NCBI GenBank assembly: GCA_945862415.1
Contig: CAMAYP010000001.1
Location: 38,823 to 102,822 of the forward strand
DNA length: 64,000 nt
Reading direction: 5' to 3'
From: Chryseobacterium gleum
GTDB taxonomy: Bacteria; Bacteroidota; Bacteroidia; Flavobacteriales_D; Sanyastnellaceae
The notes beneath the pieces were generated by a model, which was given only the letters and a program-made list of their open reading frames with translations, was not told where the DNA came from and did not search any database. Position 1 is the stretch's first letter; each line of letters begins with the position of its first letter. Position numbers and translations under genes: made by a program. Positions 49,464 to 59,215 of this stretch are shown here, in pieces.

Positions 49464-49688
49464 TAATAAACAATTGGCTCGCTGCATGAGTTCAGATACA
49501 TGAACGAAGTGTGATGACAAGATGAAGGAATTGTTGGCTGCTATTTCACCTCGATTCGGTTCATAACTCGCACTTTTTGAATGTCGAGTTGAGTATGATT
49601 CGGGTACTTTCGATTCGTGCTGTTGAGCAGTTGAGCAAGTTGATCGATGAATCAAGAAAACAATTAAAACCTAAACAACTTTACCAGT

Positions 49689-51119
49689 ATGGCAGTAGCT
49701 AAGAAATCAAGCGCAGCAAGTCGCAAACAGTCCATGGCGAAATCAGCTAAAGGGACAACTCTCATCAAAAATCAGAGCCAATTCCAAACTTCGAAAATTC
49801 ACAAGATCTATGTAATCGACACCTCGGTGTTGCTTCATGATCATAATTGCATTCACAGTTTTGAGGATAACCGTATTGCAATTCCAATTACGGTATTGGA
49901 GGAGTTGGATAAGTTTAAAGTCGGCAATGAAATGAAAAATTTTGAGGCCCGTGAGTGCATTCGAATCATAGATCGTTTATCGGAGGAACAATCGTTGCAA
50001 GATTGGATTCCATTGGAGAATGGTTTGGGTGGTACCATGCGAATCATTCTAAACGCGTCGGATGACTCTGCCAAGAATGCTGAATCCATATTTGAGTCGC
50101 GCAAGAACGATCATAAAATACTGAATGCTGCGCTGAAGCTTCAAGAAGATGAACCTGCGTGCCGTGTTGTTTTGGTAACGAAGGATATTAACTTACGATT
50201 GAAGGCGAAGGCGCTTAATTTGCCGGCCGAAGATTTCAAGACCGGTAAGGTGAAGGATGCCATGATCATGTATAGCGGAAAGTCAACCATCGAGGGCCTC
50301 GATTCGGAAGTGATCAGGAAGTTGTATCAAGAGGGACGCTCTATAGAGACCGAAGTTTTGGGTAAAGAGAAGCAGAATAATCACTTCTACATTTTGAAGA
50401 ATTGCACCTCCTCTGCTCTTGCATATTTTAGTTCGAAGACTCAAGAAATTGAACGTGTAGATAAAGTTTATGCTTATGGCATTAAGCCTAAGAATGCTGA
50501 GCAGGCTTTTGCCATGCATGCTATCTTGAATCCGAATGTGAAGCTGGTAACTATATCAGGCGTTGCGGGTACCGGTAAAACATTGCTTGCATTGGCTGGT
50601 GCATTGGAGATGAAGAATCAGTATGATCAGATTTATTTGGCTCGTCCCATTGTGCCTTTGAGCAATAAGGAAATCGGATTTCTACCCGGTGACGCTGAAG
50701 AGAAAGTGAATCCGTATATGCAGCCTCTATGGGATAATTTGAGTTTTATCAAGAATCAGTTCTCCGATAATGAAAAGAAACGAAAGATCATTGATGAGCT
50801 TCAGGCTCAAGGCAAGATAACAATTTGTCCTCTAGCCTTCATTCGTGGTCGCAGTTTGTCGAATTGCGTTTTCATCGTTGATGAGGCACAAAACCTTACA
50901 CCACATGAAGTGAAAACGATTATCACGCGCGCAGGTGAAAACACAAAGGTGATATTGACTGGCGACGTGCGTCAAATAGATACACCCTATCTAGACGAAC
51001 AAAGCAATGGCATGTCTTACGTGATAGAGCGTTTGAAGGGTCAGGATCTATATTGCCACGTAACACTCGAGCGAGGTGAACGCAGTGATTTGGCTAATTT
51101 GGCCAATGAGTTGCTATAA
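49689..51119 (+). CDS. PhoH-family ATPase with N-terminal PIN domain
   Basis: PIN: IYVIDTSVLLHDHNCIHSF; PhoH: TISGVAGTGKTLLALAGALE...FIRGRSLSNCVFIVDEAQNLTPHEVKTIITRAG. Confidence 0.95.
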   Translation: MAVAKKSSAASRKQSMAKSAKGTTLIKNQSQFQTSKIHKIYVIDTSVLLHDHNCIHSFEDNRIAIPITVLEELDKFKVGNEMKNFEARECIRIIDRLSEEQSLQDWIPLENGLGGTMRIILNASDDSAKNAESIFESRKNDHKILNAALKLQEDEPACRVVLVTKDINLRLKAKALNLPAEDFKTGKVKDAMIMYSGKSTIEGLDSEVIRKLYQEGRSIETEVLGKEKQNNHFYILKNCTSSALAYFSSKTQEIERVDKVYAYGIKPKNAEQAFAMHAILNPNVKLVTISGVAGTGKTLLALAGALEMKNQYDQIYLARPIVPLSNKEIGFLPGDAEEKVNPYMQPLWDNLSFIKNQFSDNEKKRKIIDELQAQGKITICPLAFIRGRSLSNCVFIVDEAQNLTPHEVKTIITRAGENTKVILTGDVRQIDTPYLDEQSNGMSYVIERLKGQDLYCHVTLERGERSDLANLANELL

Positions 51120-51338
51120 CTCCTTGTTTGTTTTGCTCCAAAGCCAGGGCTTCCAGATTTTGGAGTTTTGTTTCCAAAAAAGCAGAACGAGATAGGCGAA
51201 AATAGGAGAACCGAATGTCAGAAATGACAGGTAGATAAAGCTCAAGCGAACCTTGCGGGTCTTCACGCCCATATAGTCGGCAATGCCGGCACAAATGCCG
51301 AATAGCTGTTTTTCAAGCAAGCTATGAATGCGTTTCAT
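51114..51338 (-). CDS. PspC domain protein
   Basis: QLFGICAGIADYMGVKTRKVRLSFIYLSFLTFGSPIFAYLVLLFW. Confidence 0.82.
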   Translation of the reverse strand: MKRIHSLLEKQLFGICAGIADYMGVKTRKVRLSFIYLSFLTFGSPIFAYLVLLFWKQNSKIWKPWLWSKTNKEL

Positions 51339-52656
51339 GGGTTGGTGTGTTTAGCAAAGAAATGCCTATTGGGCATTCTATGCATCTTTCTTGGGAGCAA
51401 TATACGCTATATAGTTGTATCAGCGCCTGCGAGTCGCCGGCGTCGTCACTCTTTATCCCTAGTTTGTTCCAGTTGCGAATCACTTGGTTTTGTTCCGAGG
51501 GTATGCTGTGAAGAAGATCCAGCGCATCTGTCATCACAGTTACGTTGTTGTGATATTTCCCATGCGCAAATCGCAGTCTGGCAGCAACGTTTATAATGAG
51601 TTGTTCGGTTGACATTTTTCCCATTGAAGTTTGAAGAGGCTTTTTTCTTCGAATCCCAAATTGCTTGTGTGTTTCCCAGTAGGGGTGCGTCTGCGCAGCG
51701 AACAATGTTCCCAATTCAGGCTCTTGCAAATTCAAAAGTGATGACGCTAATTGGCAGGTTCGACTAAGCACGCTGGCCAACTGAGCGATGCGCAGCATGG
51801 GGCTGTTGGAAGGACGCACTTTTCCAAAGTTCCAAATTGACTTCGAAAGAGGTGTAAGGTCATGTTTTAATTTCAGTATTGAGTATTCATCGCGAAGGCG
51901 CATACCGTAGTCATCGAGCATTTCTCCTTGCAGCATTCCTGCCTGTCCAAACAAAAGGGCTTCCAATTGCAGTGGGTCGCTGCTATGACGAAGAATGATT
52001 GAATAGGGAATAGAATTGGCAAGCATTTCCATTGGTAAACTATTTGACTTAAAACCGAATGCTTTGCACAGTTCAACGAAGGCTACCTGAGACCAGTTTC
52101 CGCCAGTGCGTTCAAGAGTCTTGAATAGATATTCGACGCGATCTTGAAGTCGCTCAATGAGCAACCTGTCGATGGCCATGCACCAATATGCGCGCTCAGC
52201 TTTATGTATCGCCGATTCGCATGGAATCCAACGATAGTTGTTGAGCCATTCCTGATGTGCCTCCCAAATGTTCCAGTCGAGGCATTGCGACAAATCAAGT
52301 ACCTGCAAGTCGCCTGGATTATGTAAATAGATGGATGTGTCGTTGAAGAGCACAACGTGAAGAATTACGTTCTTGTAATTGTCGTCGCTTTGATGGTTGT
52401 GTTTATACCAGTCGGATGCTCGAATGTGTATTTCCACATTGCCCCACCAAATCGTATCACCCATACGGATGCGCGCATTCATAAAGTCGGGGCCGGCATT
52501 GTGATTGTGCAAACCCGCGTGAAGGATTTCAATTTCTTGCCCGGTAACGGTTGTTAGACTCTTCGAATTAAACCAACCAAACTTCCAAACATGGTGAAGA
52601 AATTTCTCGCTCAGTTTTGGTTGGATTGTTGGGGCAGTGAATGAAGTTGTTTCCAT
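51322..52656 (-). CDS. DUF2851-type conserved protein
   Basis: LSEKFLHHVWKFGWFNSKSLTTVTGQEIEILHAGLHNHNAGPDFMNARIRMGDTIWWGNVEIHIRASDW. Confidence 0.82.
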   Translation of the reverse strand: METTSFTAPTIQPKLSEKFLHHVWKFGWFNSKSLTTVTGQEIEILHAGLHNHNAGPDFMNARIRMGDTIWWGNVEIHIRASDWYKHNHQSDDNYKNVILHVVLFNDTSIYLHNPGDLQVLDLSQCLDWNIWEAHQEWLNNYRWIPCESAIHKAERAYWCMAIDRLLIERLQDRVEYLFKTLERTGGNWSQVAFVELCKAFGFKSNSLPMEMLANSIPYSIILRHSSDPLQLEALLFGQAGMLQGEMLDDYGMRLRDEYSILKLKHDLTPLSKSIWNFGKVRPSNSPMLRIAQLASVLSRTCQLASSLLNLQEPELGTLFAAQTHPYWETHKQFGIRRKKPLQTSMGKMSTEQLIINVAARLRFAHGKYHNNVTVMTDALDLLHSIPSEQNQVIRNWNKLGIKSDDAGDSQALIQLYSVYCSQERCIECPIGISLLNTPTHETHS

Positions 52657-52916
52657 GATTCGAATGCAGTTGGGTGAAGGGATTCCGCATGCGCGAATTG
52701 ATGCATTTGTCCGTTTATGCTTGTCTATTGTTTATTCCATCAGAGCATGTTATATGCGGTAAACGATGGCTATACTTCCGAAGGCCGTGTTTTTTCAAAG
52801 AAAAATGCGAGTTGGAAAAGAATACTATTCCTATGACAAGTTGATCGCTAAACTGGCGGTGCAGTGTTGAAGGGTTTGGGTATTTGTTGATTTGCTATTT
52901 TATTTAATTTTAGAGC

Positions 52917-55900
52917 ATGAGAATTCTTTCTATCACCATGCTGTTACTCGTCATTTTTGGTTTTCTGAGCAATCCTGTCAGAAGCCAAAGTGCCGATACA
53001 ACCGTTGTGCAAACGTTTACGTGGCAAGCTCAGAACAATCCTGCGGCAGCTTACGACTCACCTGGTCGACGTTGGTTCGATTTTCCATCCAGCAACAACG
53101 GTGTAGATTATCAGAAGATACTCATGTACTATAATCTGAAGTGCTTCGAAGATGGAACAGCCGGAAACCTGGGATTCCCTTGTGGTGAGTGGGATTATTT
53201 GACTTACACTTATCTGTATGATCATACAGGAGTGATTGACAGCGCGCAGGCGAGCCATCCGCTTTACTTCGTAAACAATGCGGATTTTGATTCGGTTGAT
53301 TTGACATCGCAACCAATTGTAATTACACGCGAATACAATCAAAGCATTCGCGTGATGGATGCCGTTGTTGATGAAACTGTGTTTTCAATAGGCAGTGATC
53401 CAGCATCGATTGCTACGCCTTCCGCAATTGGAACGTCGGCACAATCCGTTTTTCTTTATCGGTCATCGGAATTGATAGCTGCCGGAATGAATCAAGATGA
53501 TGTGCTTTCTCGACTTGCACTTGCATTCGCGAATGCACCGAATGCGGTGACGTTTTTCAAGGTAGAGTTTTCAATGACCACTGATACTATGGCTTCCGAG
53601 GCGCTCATGTCGAATGCGTTTGTAACCGTCTATGATGCCAATCTAGCTCTTTCAGCTAACGGTTGGAGCGATTATAACCTGCTCAACGAATGGCAATGGG
53701 ACGGAGCATCATCGCTCGTTGTTCGTGTAAGTTGGTCGAACGTTGAATCAACAATCGATGCGGCATGGCAAACCGAAGAAACGACATTTCCATCAGCATT
53801 GCATTACGATGGAACTGATCGCTACATGAGCATGGATTGGCAAGATGAAGTGAAGGTACCCAAGGAAGCGTTTGAGGAGGTGAGCAACGAGGTTACCATC
53901 ATGTTGTGGCAATATGGTGATCCGAATATTCAACCACAGAACGGAACCATCTTCGAAGGTGTGAATTCGCTCAATCAACGGGTATTGAACGTTCACCTGC
54001 CCTGGAGTAATTCGAATGTTTATTGGGATGCCGGATACGACGGAGGATACGACCGCATTAATAAACTTGCGACTAACCAAGATTTTGAAGGGCGATGGAA
54101 TCACTGGGCATTCACGAAAAACTGCACGAGTGGTGAAATGAAAATTTTCTTGAACGGTGTGCTGTGGCATTCGGGAACTAATCTCGATAATGTAATGCTC
54201 GACATTCAGCGTTTTAGCATTGGCGGAGCAACGAGTTGGTCGAATTTCTATAATGGAAGTGTGGATGAATTTGCTGTGTTCAATGTCGCGCTGGATGAGT
54301 CCACGATTGCGGCATGGCTTGGCAAGGATCTTAATTCGGAGCATCCTTATTGGTCGAATTTGCAGGTCTACTATTCGTTCAACGAAGAGGATGGTGAGCT
54401 CGTACTCGATGGCAGTGGCCATGGACGTGATGCATGGGTTCACGGCAATGCAGACCGAATTTCCTACAGTGGAAATGAGCGCTGGCGCAATGCGCGCATC
54501 GACTATACGCGACCTATTTTGCAATTGAAAATGGGGCAGTATGTAAGCCATTTGGAAACGATTTCGAATGCAGTACAAGAGTTCTTGCCACCGGTCTCTA
54601 TTGTTGAATTCGGTTCATCAGATTACAATGTTGTTCCTCTTTCAATAGAGTATGGCTGGCTGGCTGATTTTTCGTTTACGATTACGGCATCAGGCGATAC
54701 CATAAACGAACTTTCGATTCCAACGGAATACACGCTGAACAATTCCGATTTCACTTATTGGCAGCGCCCTTTTGAAGTTATCGATCGCTATGAATTGAAT
54801 CGTTTCATAACCATGTATGGAATCCAGCTCGACTTGGGTTCAGATGGTTGGACGTGGGTGGTTGACGTCACGGATTGGGCGCCGCTACTGCGCGATTCGG
54901 TGGAGTTGGAGTCAGGCAATTGGCAGGAGCTGCTTGATATGAAGTTCTTGTTTATTGAAGGCACACCGGCACGTGAAGTGAAGCGCGTTGAGCGTCTTTG
55001 GGACACCAATCAAGGGCTGAGTAATTTCGATAATGCGGTTACGTCAAAAACGGTGAATAAGCAAGATGGAGAGGAGTCGTGGAAGTTGCTCACAACGAAT
55101 ACGGGGCATCAGTTCGATAACCCGCCCAACTGTGCTGAGTTCTGCAGCAATCAGCAAAGTGTAAAGGTGAATGGACAGGAGCATTGGTCATGGGATATAA
55201 TGCAGGAATGTGCAGATAACCCGCTATATCCCCAAGGAGGTACGTGGATTTTCGATCGAGCGGGCTGGTGTCCCGGGATGAATTCGACAACCAAGGAATT
55301 TGAGTTGACACCCTTTGCGGCGAATGCAGATTCATTTTCTGTTGACTACGATATTACCTACAATGATTACGGTAACTATGTATTTTTCGGGACCCTTGTG
55401 GGCTATGGTGCAATCAATCATGCCCATGATCCGGAAATCGACATGATCACAGCTCCGAGCGATTGGAAGATACACTCACGCTGGAATCCTATTTGTGATA
55501 ACCCACGTTTCGTTTTGCGCAATTTAGGTTCTCAACCACTGACGCATGTGGTAATTCAATATGGAGTCATAGGCGGTGCAGAGGAACAAATGGAATGGAC
55601 AGGTAATCTGGATTTCAATGAGCGAGAAGAAATTGAGCTGACCTATTCCGACCCCACATTGTGGAGTGGCGATGACGCGGCAACGCTGCGCTTTTATATT
55701 CGACTTGCCTCTAGCAATGACGGTACAGATGATAACCAGACCAACAATTACGCGGAGTCGGTGTTTCAGCGACCACCAACCTATTCCTACACCAATCTGG
55801 ATGACAATCGTCTTATCATTATTCTGCGCACGAATAATGCGCCTTGGGAATCGTCGTATGTGCTCTACAATCAGTGGGACGAGGTTGTTTATGAGCGCAA

Positions 55901-56399
55901 CGATTTCGCAGAAGCGGCAACCATCTACAGGGATACTATTCAACTGAATTCCGGATGTTACACCTTCCACTTGAAGGACAGTGATGATGATGGATTGGAT
56001 TTCTTTGCCAACAGCGATGGCTCAGGATATTGTAAGTTGGATCGTGTAAGCGGTTTTGACTTCGAGAGTTTCGAGCGCGATTTTGGGAAGGAGATTATTC
56101 ATCGATTCCGATTCGAAACGAATTTGCAGACCAGTGTCACTGAGTTGCCCGGGCATCGCGTGCGTGTATATCCAAATCCGGCGGAGAATTTCGTATACGT
56201 TGATGCCATGGGCTTTGACAGGAACCTGACGTATTCCATATTCGATAGTTTTGGTCGTAGATTGGAAACGAGGTTGATAAGTAGAAGAAGTGACACGGAA
56301 ACTTTTGAATTTTCAATAGCTACATTGGCAAAAGGTATTTACTTTGTCGAAATTTCCGACGGTATGCATCGTGGAACCATGCGATTGATTAAATCGTAA
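52917..56399 (+). CDS. PNGase F-related protein with LamG-like insertion and T9SS type A sorting domain
   Basis: FPCGEWDYLTYTYLYDHTG; LDLGSDGWTWVVDVTDWAPLLRDSVELESGNWQELLDMKFLFIEG; PPNCAEFCSNQQSVKVNGQEHWSWDIMQECADNPLYPQGGTWIFDRAGWCPG; LamG-like WNHWAFTKN...MKIFLNGVLW...GGATSWSNFYNGSVDEFAVFNVAL; C-terminus VYPNPAENFVYV...GIYFVEIS. Confidence 0.85.
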   Translation: MRILSITMLLLVIFGFLSNPVRSQSADTTVVQTFTWQAQNNPAAAYDSPGRRWFDFPSSNNGVDYQKILMYYNLKCFEDGTAGNLGFPCGEWDYLTYTYLYDHTGVIDSAQASHPLYFVNNADFDSVDLTSQPIVITREYNQSIRVMDAVVDETVFSIGSDPASIATPSAIGTSAQSVFLYRSSELIAAGMNQDDVLSRLALAFANAPNAVTFFKVEFSMTTDTMASEALMSNAFVTVYDANLALSANGWSDYNLLNEWQWDGASSLVVRVSWSNVESTIDAAWQTEETTFPSALHYDGTDRYMSMDWQDEVKVPKEAFEEVSNEVTIMLWQYGDPNIQPQNGTIFEGVNSLNQRVLNVHLPWSNSNVYWDAGYDGGYDRINKLATNQDFEGRWNHWAFTKNCTSGEMKIFLNGVLWHSGTNLDNVMLDIQRFSIGGATSWSNFYNGSVDEFAVFNVALDESTIAAWLGKDLNSEHPYWSNLQVYYSFNEEDGELVLDGSGHGRDAWVHGNADRISYSGNERWRNARIDYTRPILQLKMGQYVSHLETISNAVQEFLPPVSIVEFGSSDYNVVPLSIEYGWLADFSFTITASGDTINELSIPTEYTLNNSDFTYWQRPFEVIDRYELNRFITMYGIQLDLGSDGWTWVVDVTDWAPLLRDSVELESGNWQELLDMKFLFIEGTPAREVKRVERLWDTNQGLSNFDNAVTSKTVNKQDGEESWKLLTTNTGHQFDNPPNCAEFCSNQQSVKVNGQEHWSWDIMQECADNPLYPQGGTWIFDRAGWCPGMNSTTKEFELTPFAANADSFSVDYDITYNDYGNYVFFGTLVGYGAINHAHDPEIDMITAPSDWKIHSRWNPICDNPRFVLRNLGSQPLTHVVIQYGVIGGAEEQMEWTGNLDFNEREEIELTYSDPTLWSGDDAATLRFYIRLASSNDGTDDNQTNNYAESVFQRPPTYSYTNLDDNRLIIILRTNNAPWESSYVLYNQWDEVVYERNDFAEAATIYRDTIQLNSGCYTFHLKDSDDDGLDFFANSDGSGYCKLDRVSGFDFESFERDFGKEIIHRFRFETNLQTSVTELPGHRVRVYPNPAENFVYVDAMGFDRNLTYSIFDSFGRRLETRLISRRSDTETFEFSIATLAKGIYFVEISDGMHRGTMRLIKS

Positions 56400-56404
56400 T
56401 TGAA

Positions 56405-56998
56405 ATGCCTCAAGCACTAAGAGATCACATCAAGAGTTATATACCGCTTTCGAACATCGAGTTCGAGGCGATATATCGCGTCATGAGGCGAGAGACATAT
56501 AAGAAACGTGAATCGCTTGTTCGATCGGGTGAGAGCTGCGAGCATTTCTACTTTGTATTGTCGGGCAGTCTTCGGACCTTCACAACCGACGAACGAGGTC
56601 ATGAACACATCTTCCACCTGGCATTTGAAAATTGGTGGGCATCCGACTTGTTTAGTTTCATTACAGGAGATACGGCGTTCTTCAGCATAGAAGCGCTGCA
56701 GGACACTGAGGTGCTTTCCATTCACCGCGATGATTACGAAGTGTTGCTAAGTCAGCATCCGAAGTTTGAGCGTTTCTTTCGATTGTTGATGCAAAACGCT
56801 TATGTGGCCTCGCAAAAACGTACGATGGACATTATGTCGTTGAGCGCGGAGAAACGTTATCTGCAATTGGTACAGCGTTATCCGCAAATGGAGATGCGCG
56901 TAGCTCAGCATCACATTGCCTCTTTTCTGGGTATAACCCCGGAGGCTTTGAGTCGCATAAAGCGCGGCCTAATCGAGAAAAGGAAAACGGCCCAATAA
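56405..56998 (+). CDS. Crp/Fnr-family transcriptional regulator
   Basis: cNMP-binding-like fold (RESLVRSGESCEHFYFVLSGSLRTF) and HTH (RVAQHHIASFLGITPEALSRIKR). Confidence 0.9.
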   Translation: MPQALRDHIKSYIPLSNIEFEAIYRVMRRETYKKRESLVRSGESCEHFYFVLSGSLRTFTTDERGHEHIFHLAFENWWASDLFSFITGDTAFFSIEALQDTEVLSIHRDDYEVLLSQHPKFERFFRLLMQNAYVASQKRTMDIMSLSAEKRYLQLVQRYPQMEMRVAQHHIASFLGITPEALSRIKRGLIEKRKTAQ

Positions 56999-57034
56999 TT
57001 GGTTTCGCCGCAGTCGGTCATTTCCGGTGCACAC

Positions 57035-57065
57035 TTTGAGCTTTTCTGATATTGGCTTATTTTCG
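57035..57065 (+). promoter_or_regulatory. Candidate promoter TTTG-N19-TATTTTCG upstream of porE-like gene
   Basis: -33 TTTG 57035-57038, -7 TATTTTCG 57058-57065 (one mismatch to TAnnTTTG); ATG at 57103. Confidence 0.55.
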
Positions 57066-57102
57066 TCACCTGTAAATAGACCGATTCCATAAAGAAACCT
57101 AT

Positions 57103-59157
57103 ATGAAAAGAGTAATCTCCGTTCTTGCTACTTCGGTATTTATGCTGATAGCTGTCGTAAGTTGGGCACAACCGACTAAAAAAGCTGACGAACAATTTGA
57201 CAGAGCTGCTTATTATGAAGCAACCAAGCTTTATATCAAGGCTGAGCCGGTAGCCAAGTCGCTCGATGACAAAGCCCGCATCTTCTATCGTTTGGGCGAA
57301 TGTTATCGATTGGTGGCAGACCCACAACAAAGTCTGCAGTGGTATGAAAAGGCAATTGTCGCCCAGTATTATAAAATTGACCCAGAAGTTTATTTTGGAT
57401 ATGGAATGAGTCTTTTGGAGTTGAGTCGATGGGATGATGCTGTAACTCAATTCAACAAGTACAGTGCAAAGGGAGGAGACAAATCGAAGGCTGCTACAGC
57501 AATTAAATCGGCTCAAGACGCTGCCTCGAAGAAGGCAACAAAAACGCGCATTACAGTTTCGAACGTAGTGGAGTTGAACTCAGAATTTTTCGATTATGGA
57601 CTTGTTTTCTCAGGCCCAAGTCAAGTGGTTTTGTCTTCTGCTCGCCCTTCCAGTGCGGGCTCTTATAAGGACCCAATTACAGGAGAGAGCTTTATGGATT
57701 TGTTCATTGCTGAGATGGATAAGAAAGGGAAGTTCAGTGTGCCAGCGCCTCTTCCCGGTGTTGTAAATACAATGGGTAATGAAGGAGCTGCCTGCTTCAA
57801 TAAGGATTACTCTGACATCCTCTACACCTCTTGCCGCTACGAAAGCGCGAAGGCATATTTCGCATGCGATATTGCTCGTGCAACACGCAATGATGTCGGC
57901 AAGTTTTTGGAAGTAACCAATCTGAATATCGTTGATCGTAATTCGGATGACTCAACGGTTGTTGGTCAGCCATTTTTGACGTCGGATGGTAAATACTTGC
58001 TGTTCGCATCAAACATGGCCGGTGGTAAGGGTGGTAAAGACATATGGTACATCAACTACGACCGTAATTCTTCGTCGTGGTCGAAGCCAATGAACCTGTC
58101 AGCTGCTAACTCAAAGGGCGACGACATGTTTCCTGTTATTGGTCCAGATGGAACGTTGTATTTCTCATCCAATGGCTGGGGTGGTTTAGGAGGCTTGGAT
58201 GTTTTCAAGGCTGCCAAGTCAGGCGATATGATGTTTGAAGCTCCTGTGGCAGTTGATTACCCGCTGAACTCTTCTTCAAATGATTTTGCGTTGGTTATCG
58301 ATCCGAAAAAGGAAGGTGATAAGACATTTTCCGGCTATATCACTTCCGATCGTCCTGGAGGCAAGGGCAAGGATGATATCTACCGATTCGTAGAGGCTGG
58401 TATGGACTTTTCATTGGTTGGAACGGTGTACGATAAGGATAGCGGTGCACCAATTGCCGGTGCTGATATTTCGCTTGTAGGGTCAAGTAATTCAGGAGAT
58501 CCCGTGAATTTGAAAGTGAGCACAGATGCCAACGGAGGTTTCAGTTTCGACAAAACAAAAATATCTTCGAATTATACCTATACACTCGATGTTCAAAAGG
58601 AGAAGTACATAGGCACAGCAGATCGTCTTTCAACGGTTGGCTTGAACGCTTCAACCAACTTTGCGCGTGAGTATTTCATTATTCCGATTCCTGACCCGAC
58701 GTCGCGTCAGGGTGGTATTGAAATGCCAGAGGTGCGTTACGACTATGCCAAGATTTCGTTGCAGATAAATGCGGAAGTGAATTCAAAAGACTCGCTCAAT
58801 TATTTGTTCGACATTATGAAGAACAACCCGAAGTTGGTTGTTCAATTGGAAGCGCATACAGATGCTCGTGGAGCAGACAAGGATAACCAGATGCTTTCAC
58901 AGGCTCGTGCGCAGGCATGCGTAGATTATCTGGTGAAGGAAAAGGGAGTTGATCCAAATAGAATTAAGGCTGTAGGTAAGGGAGAAACAGAGCCTCGTAT
59001 TTTGAGACGAGACATGGCAGGTTTTAAGAAGGGAGAGGAGTTGACAGAAGCTTACATCAACAAATTAGCAAGCAAAGAACAGCAAGAGGCTGCCCATCAG
59101 TTGAATCGTCGCACGGTATTCCGTGTGTTGAGCAACGACTTCGTGCCAAGCAAATAG
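57103..59157 (+). CDS. porE: PorE-like T9SS protein (TPR, PD40 beta-propeller, CarboxypepD-reg, OmpA C-terminal)
   Basis: Order of domains matches PorE: TPR-like N-terminus, YLLFASNMAGGKGGKDIWYINYD propeller blades, VGTVYDKDSGAPIAGADISLVG, VVQLEAHTDARGADKDNQMLSQARAQACVDYLVKEKGVDPNRIKAVGKGE. Confidence 0.8.
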   Translation: MKRVISVLATSVFMLIAVVSWAQPTKKADEQFDRAAYYEATKLYIKAEPVAKSLDDKARIFYRLGECYRLVADPQQSLQWYEKAIVAQYYKIDPEVYFGYGMSLLELSRWDDAVTQFNKYSAKGGDKSKAATAIKSAQDAASKKATKTRITVSNVVELNSEFFDYGLVFSGPSQVVLSSARPSSAGSYKDPITGESFMDLFIAEMDKKGKFSVPAPLPGVVNTMGNEGAACFNKDYSDILYTSCRYESAKAYFACDIARATRNDVGKFLEVTNLNIVDRNSDDSTVVGQPFLTSDGKYLLFASNMAGGKGGKDIWYINYDRNSSSWSKPMNLSAANSKGDDMFPVIGPDGTLYFSSNGWGGLGGLDVFKAAKSGDMMFEAPVAVDYPLNSSSNDFALVIDPKKEGDKTFSGYITSDRPGGKGKDDIYRFVEAGMDFSLVGTVYDKDSGAPIAGADISLVGSSNSGDPVNLKVSTDANGGFSFDKTKISSNYTYTLDVQKEKYIGTADRLSTVGLNASTNFAREYFIIPIPDPTSRQGGIEMPEVRYDYAKISLQINAEVNSKDSLNYLFDIMKNNPKLVVQLEAHTDARGADKDNQMLSQARAQACVDYLVKEKGVDPNRIKAVGKGETEPRILRRDMAGFKKGEELTEAYINKLASKEQQEAAHQLNRRTVFRVLSNDFVPSK

Positions 59158-59178
59158 CTGGATTGAATAACATGTAGG

Positions 59179-59211
59179 GGCGAACCATGCGGTTCGCCTC
59201 TTTTATTTTTT
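59179..59211 (+). terminator. Intrinsic terminator immediately preceding purM
   Basis: ggcgaacc-atgc-ggttcgcc tcttttatttttt. Confidence 0.85.
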
Positions 59212-59215
59212 AGAG

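Noticed and set aside
53793-54578. 261-aa minus-strand ORF inside the PNGase F-like gene
   Set aside because: Fully antisense to a strongly supported coding frame; no signal peptide or domain of its own.
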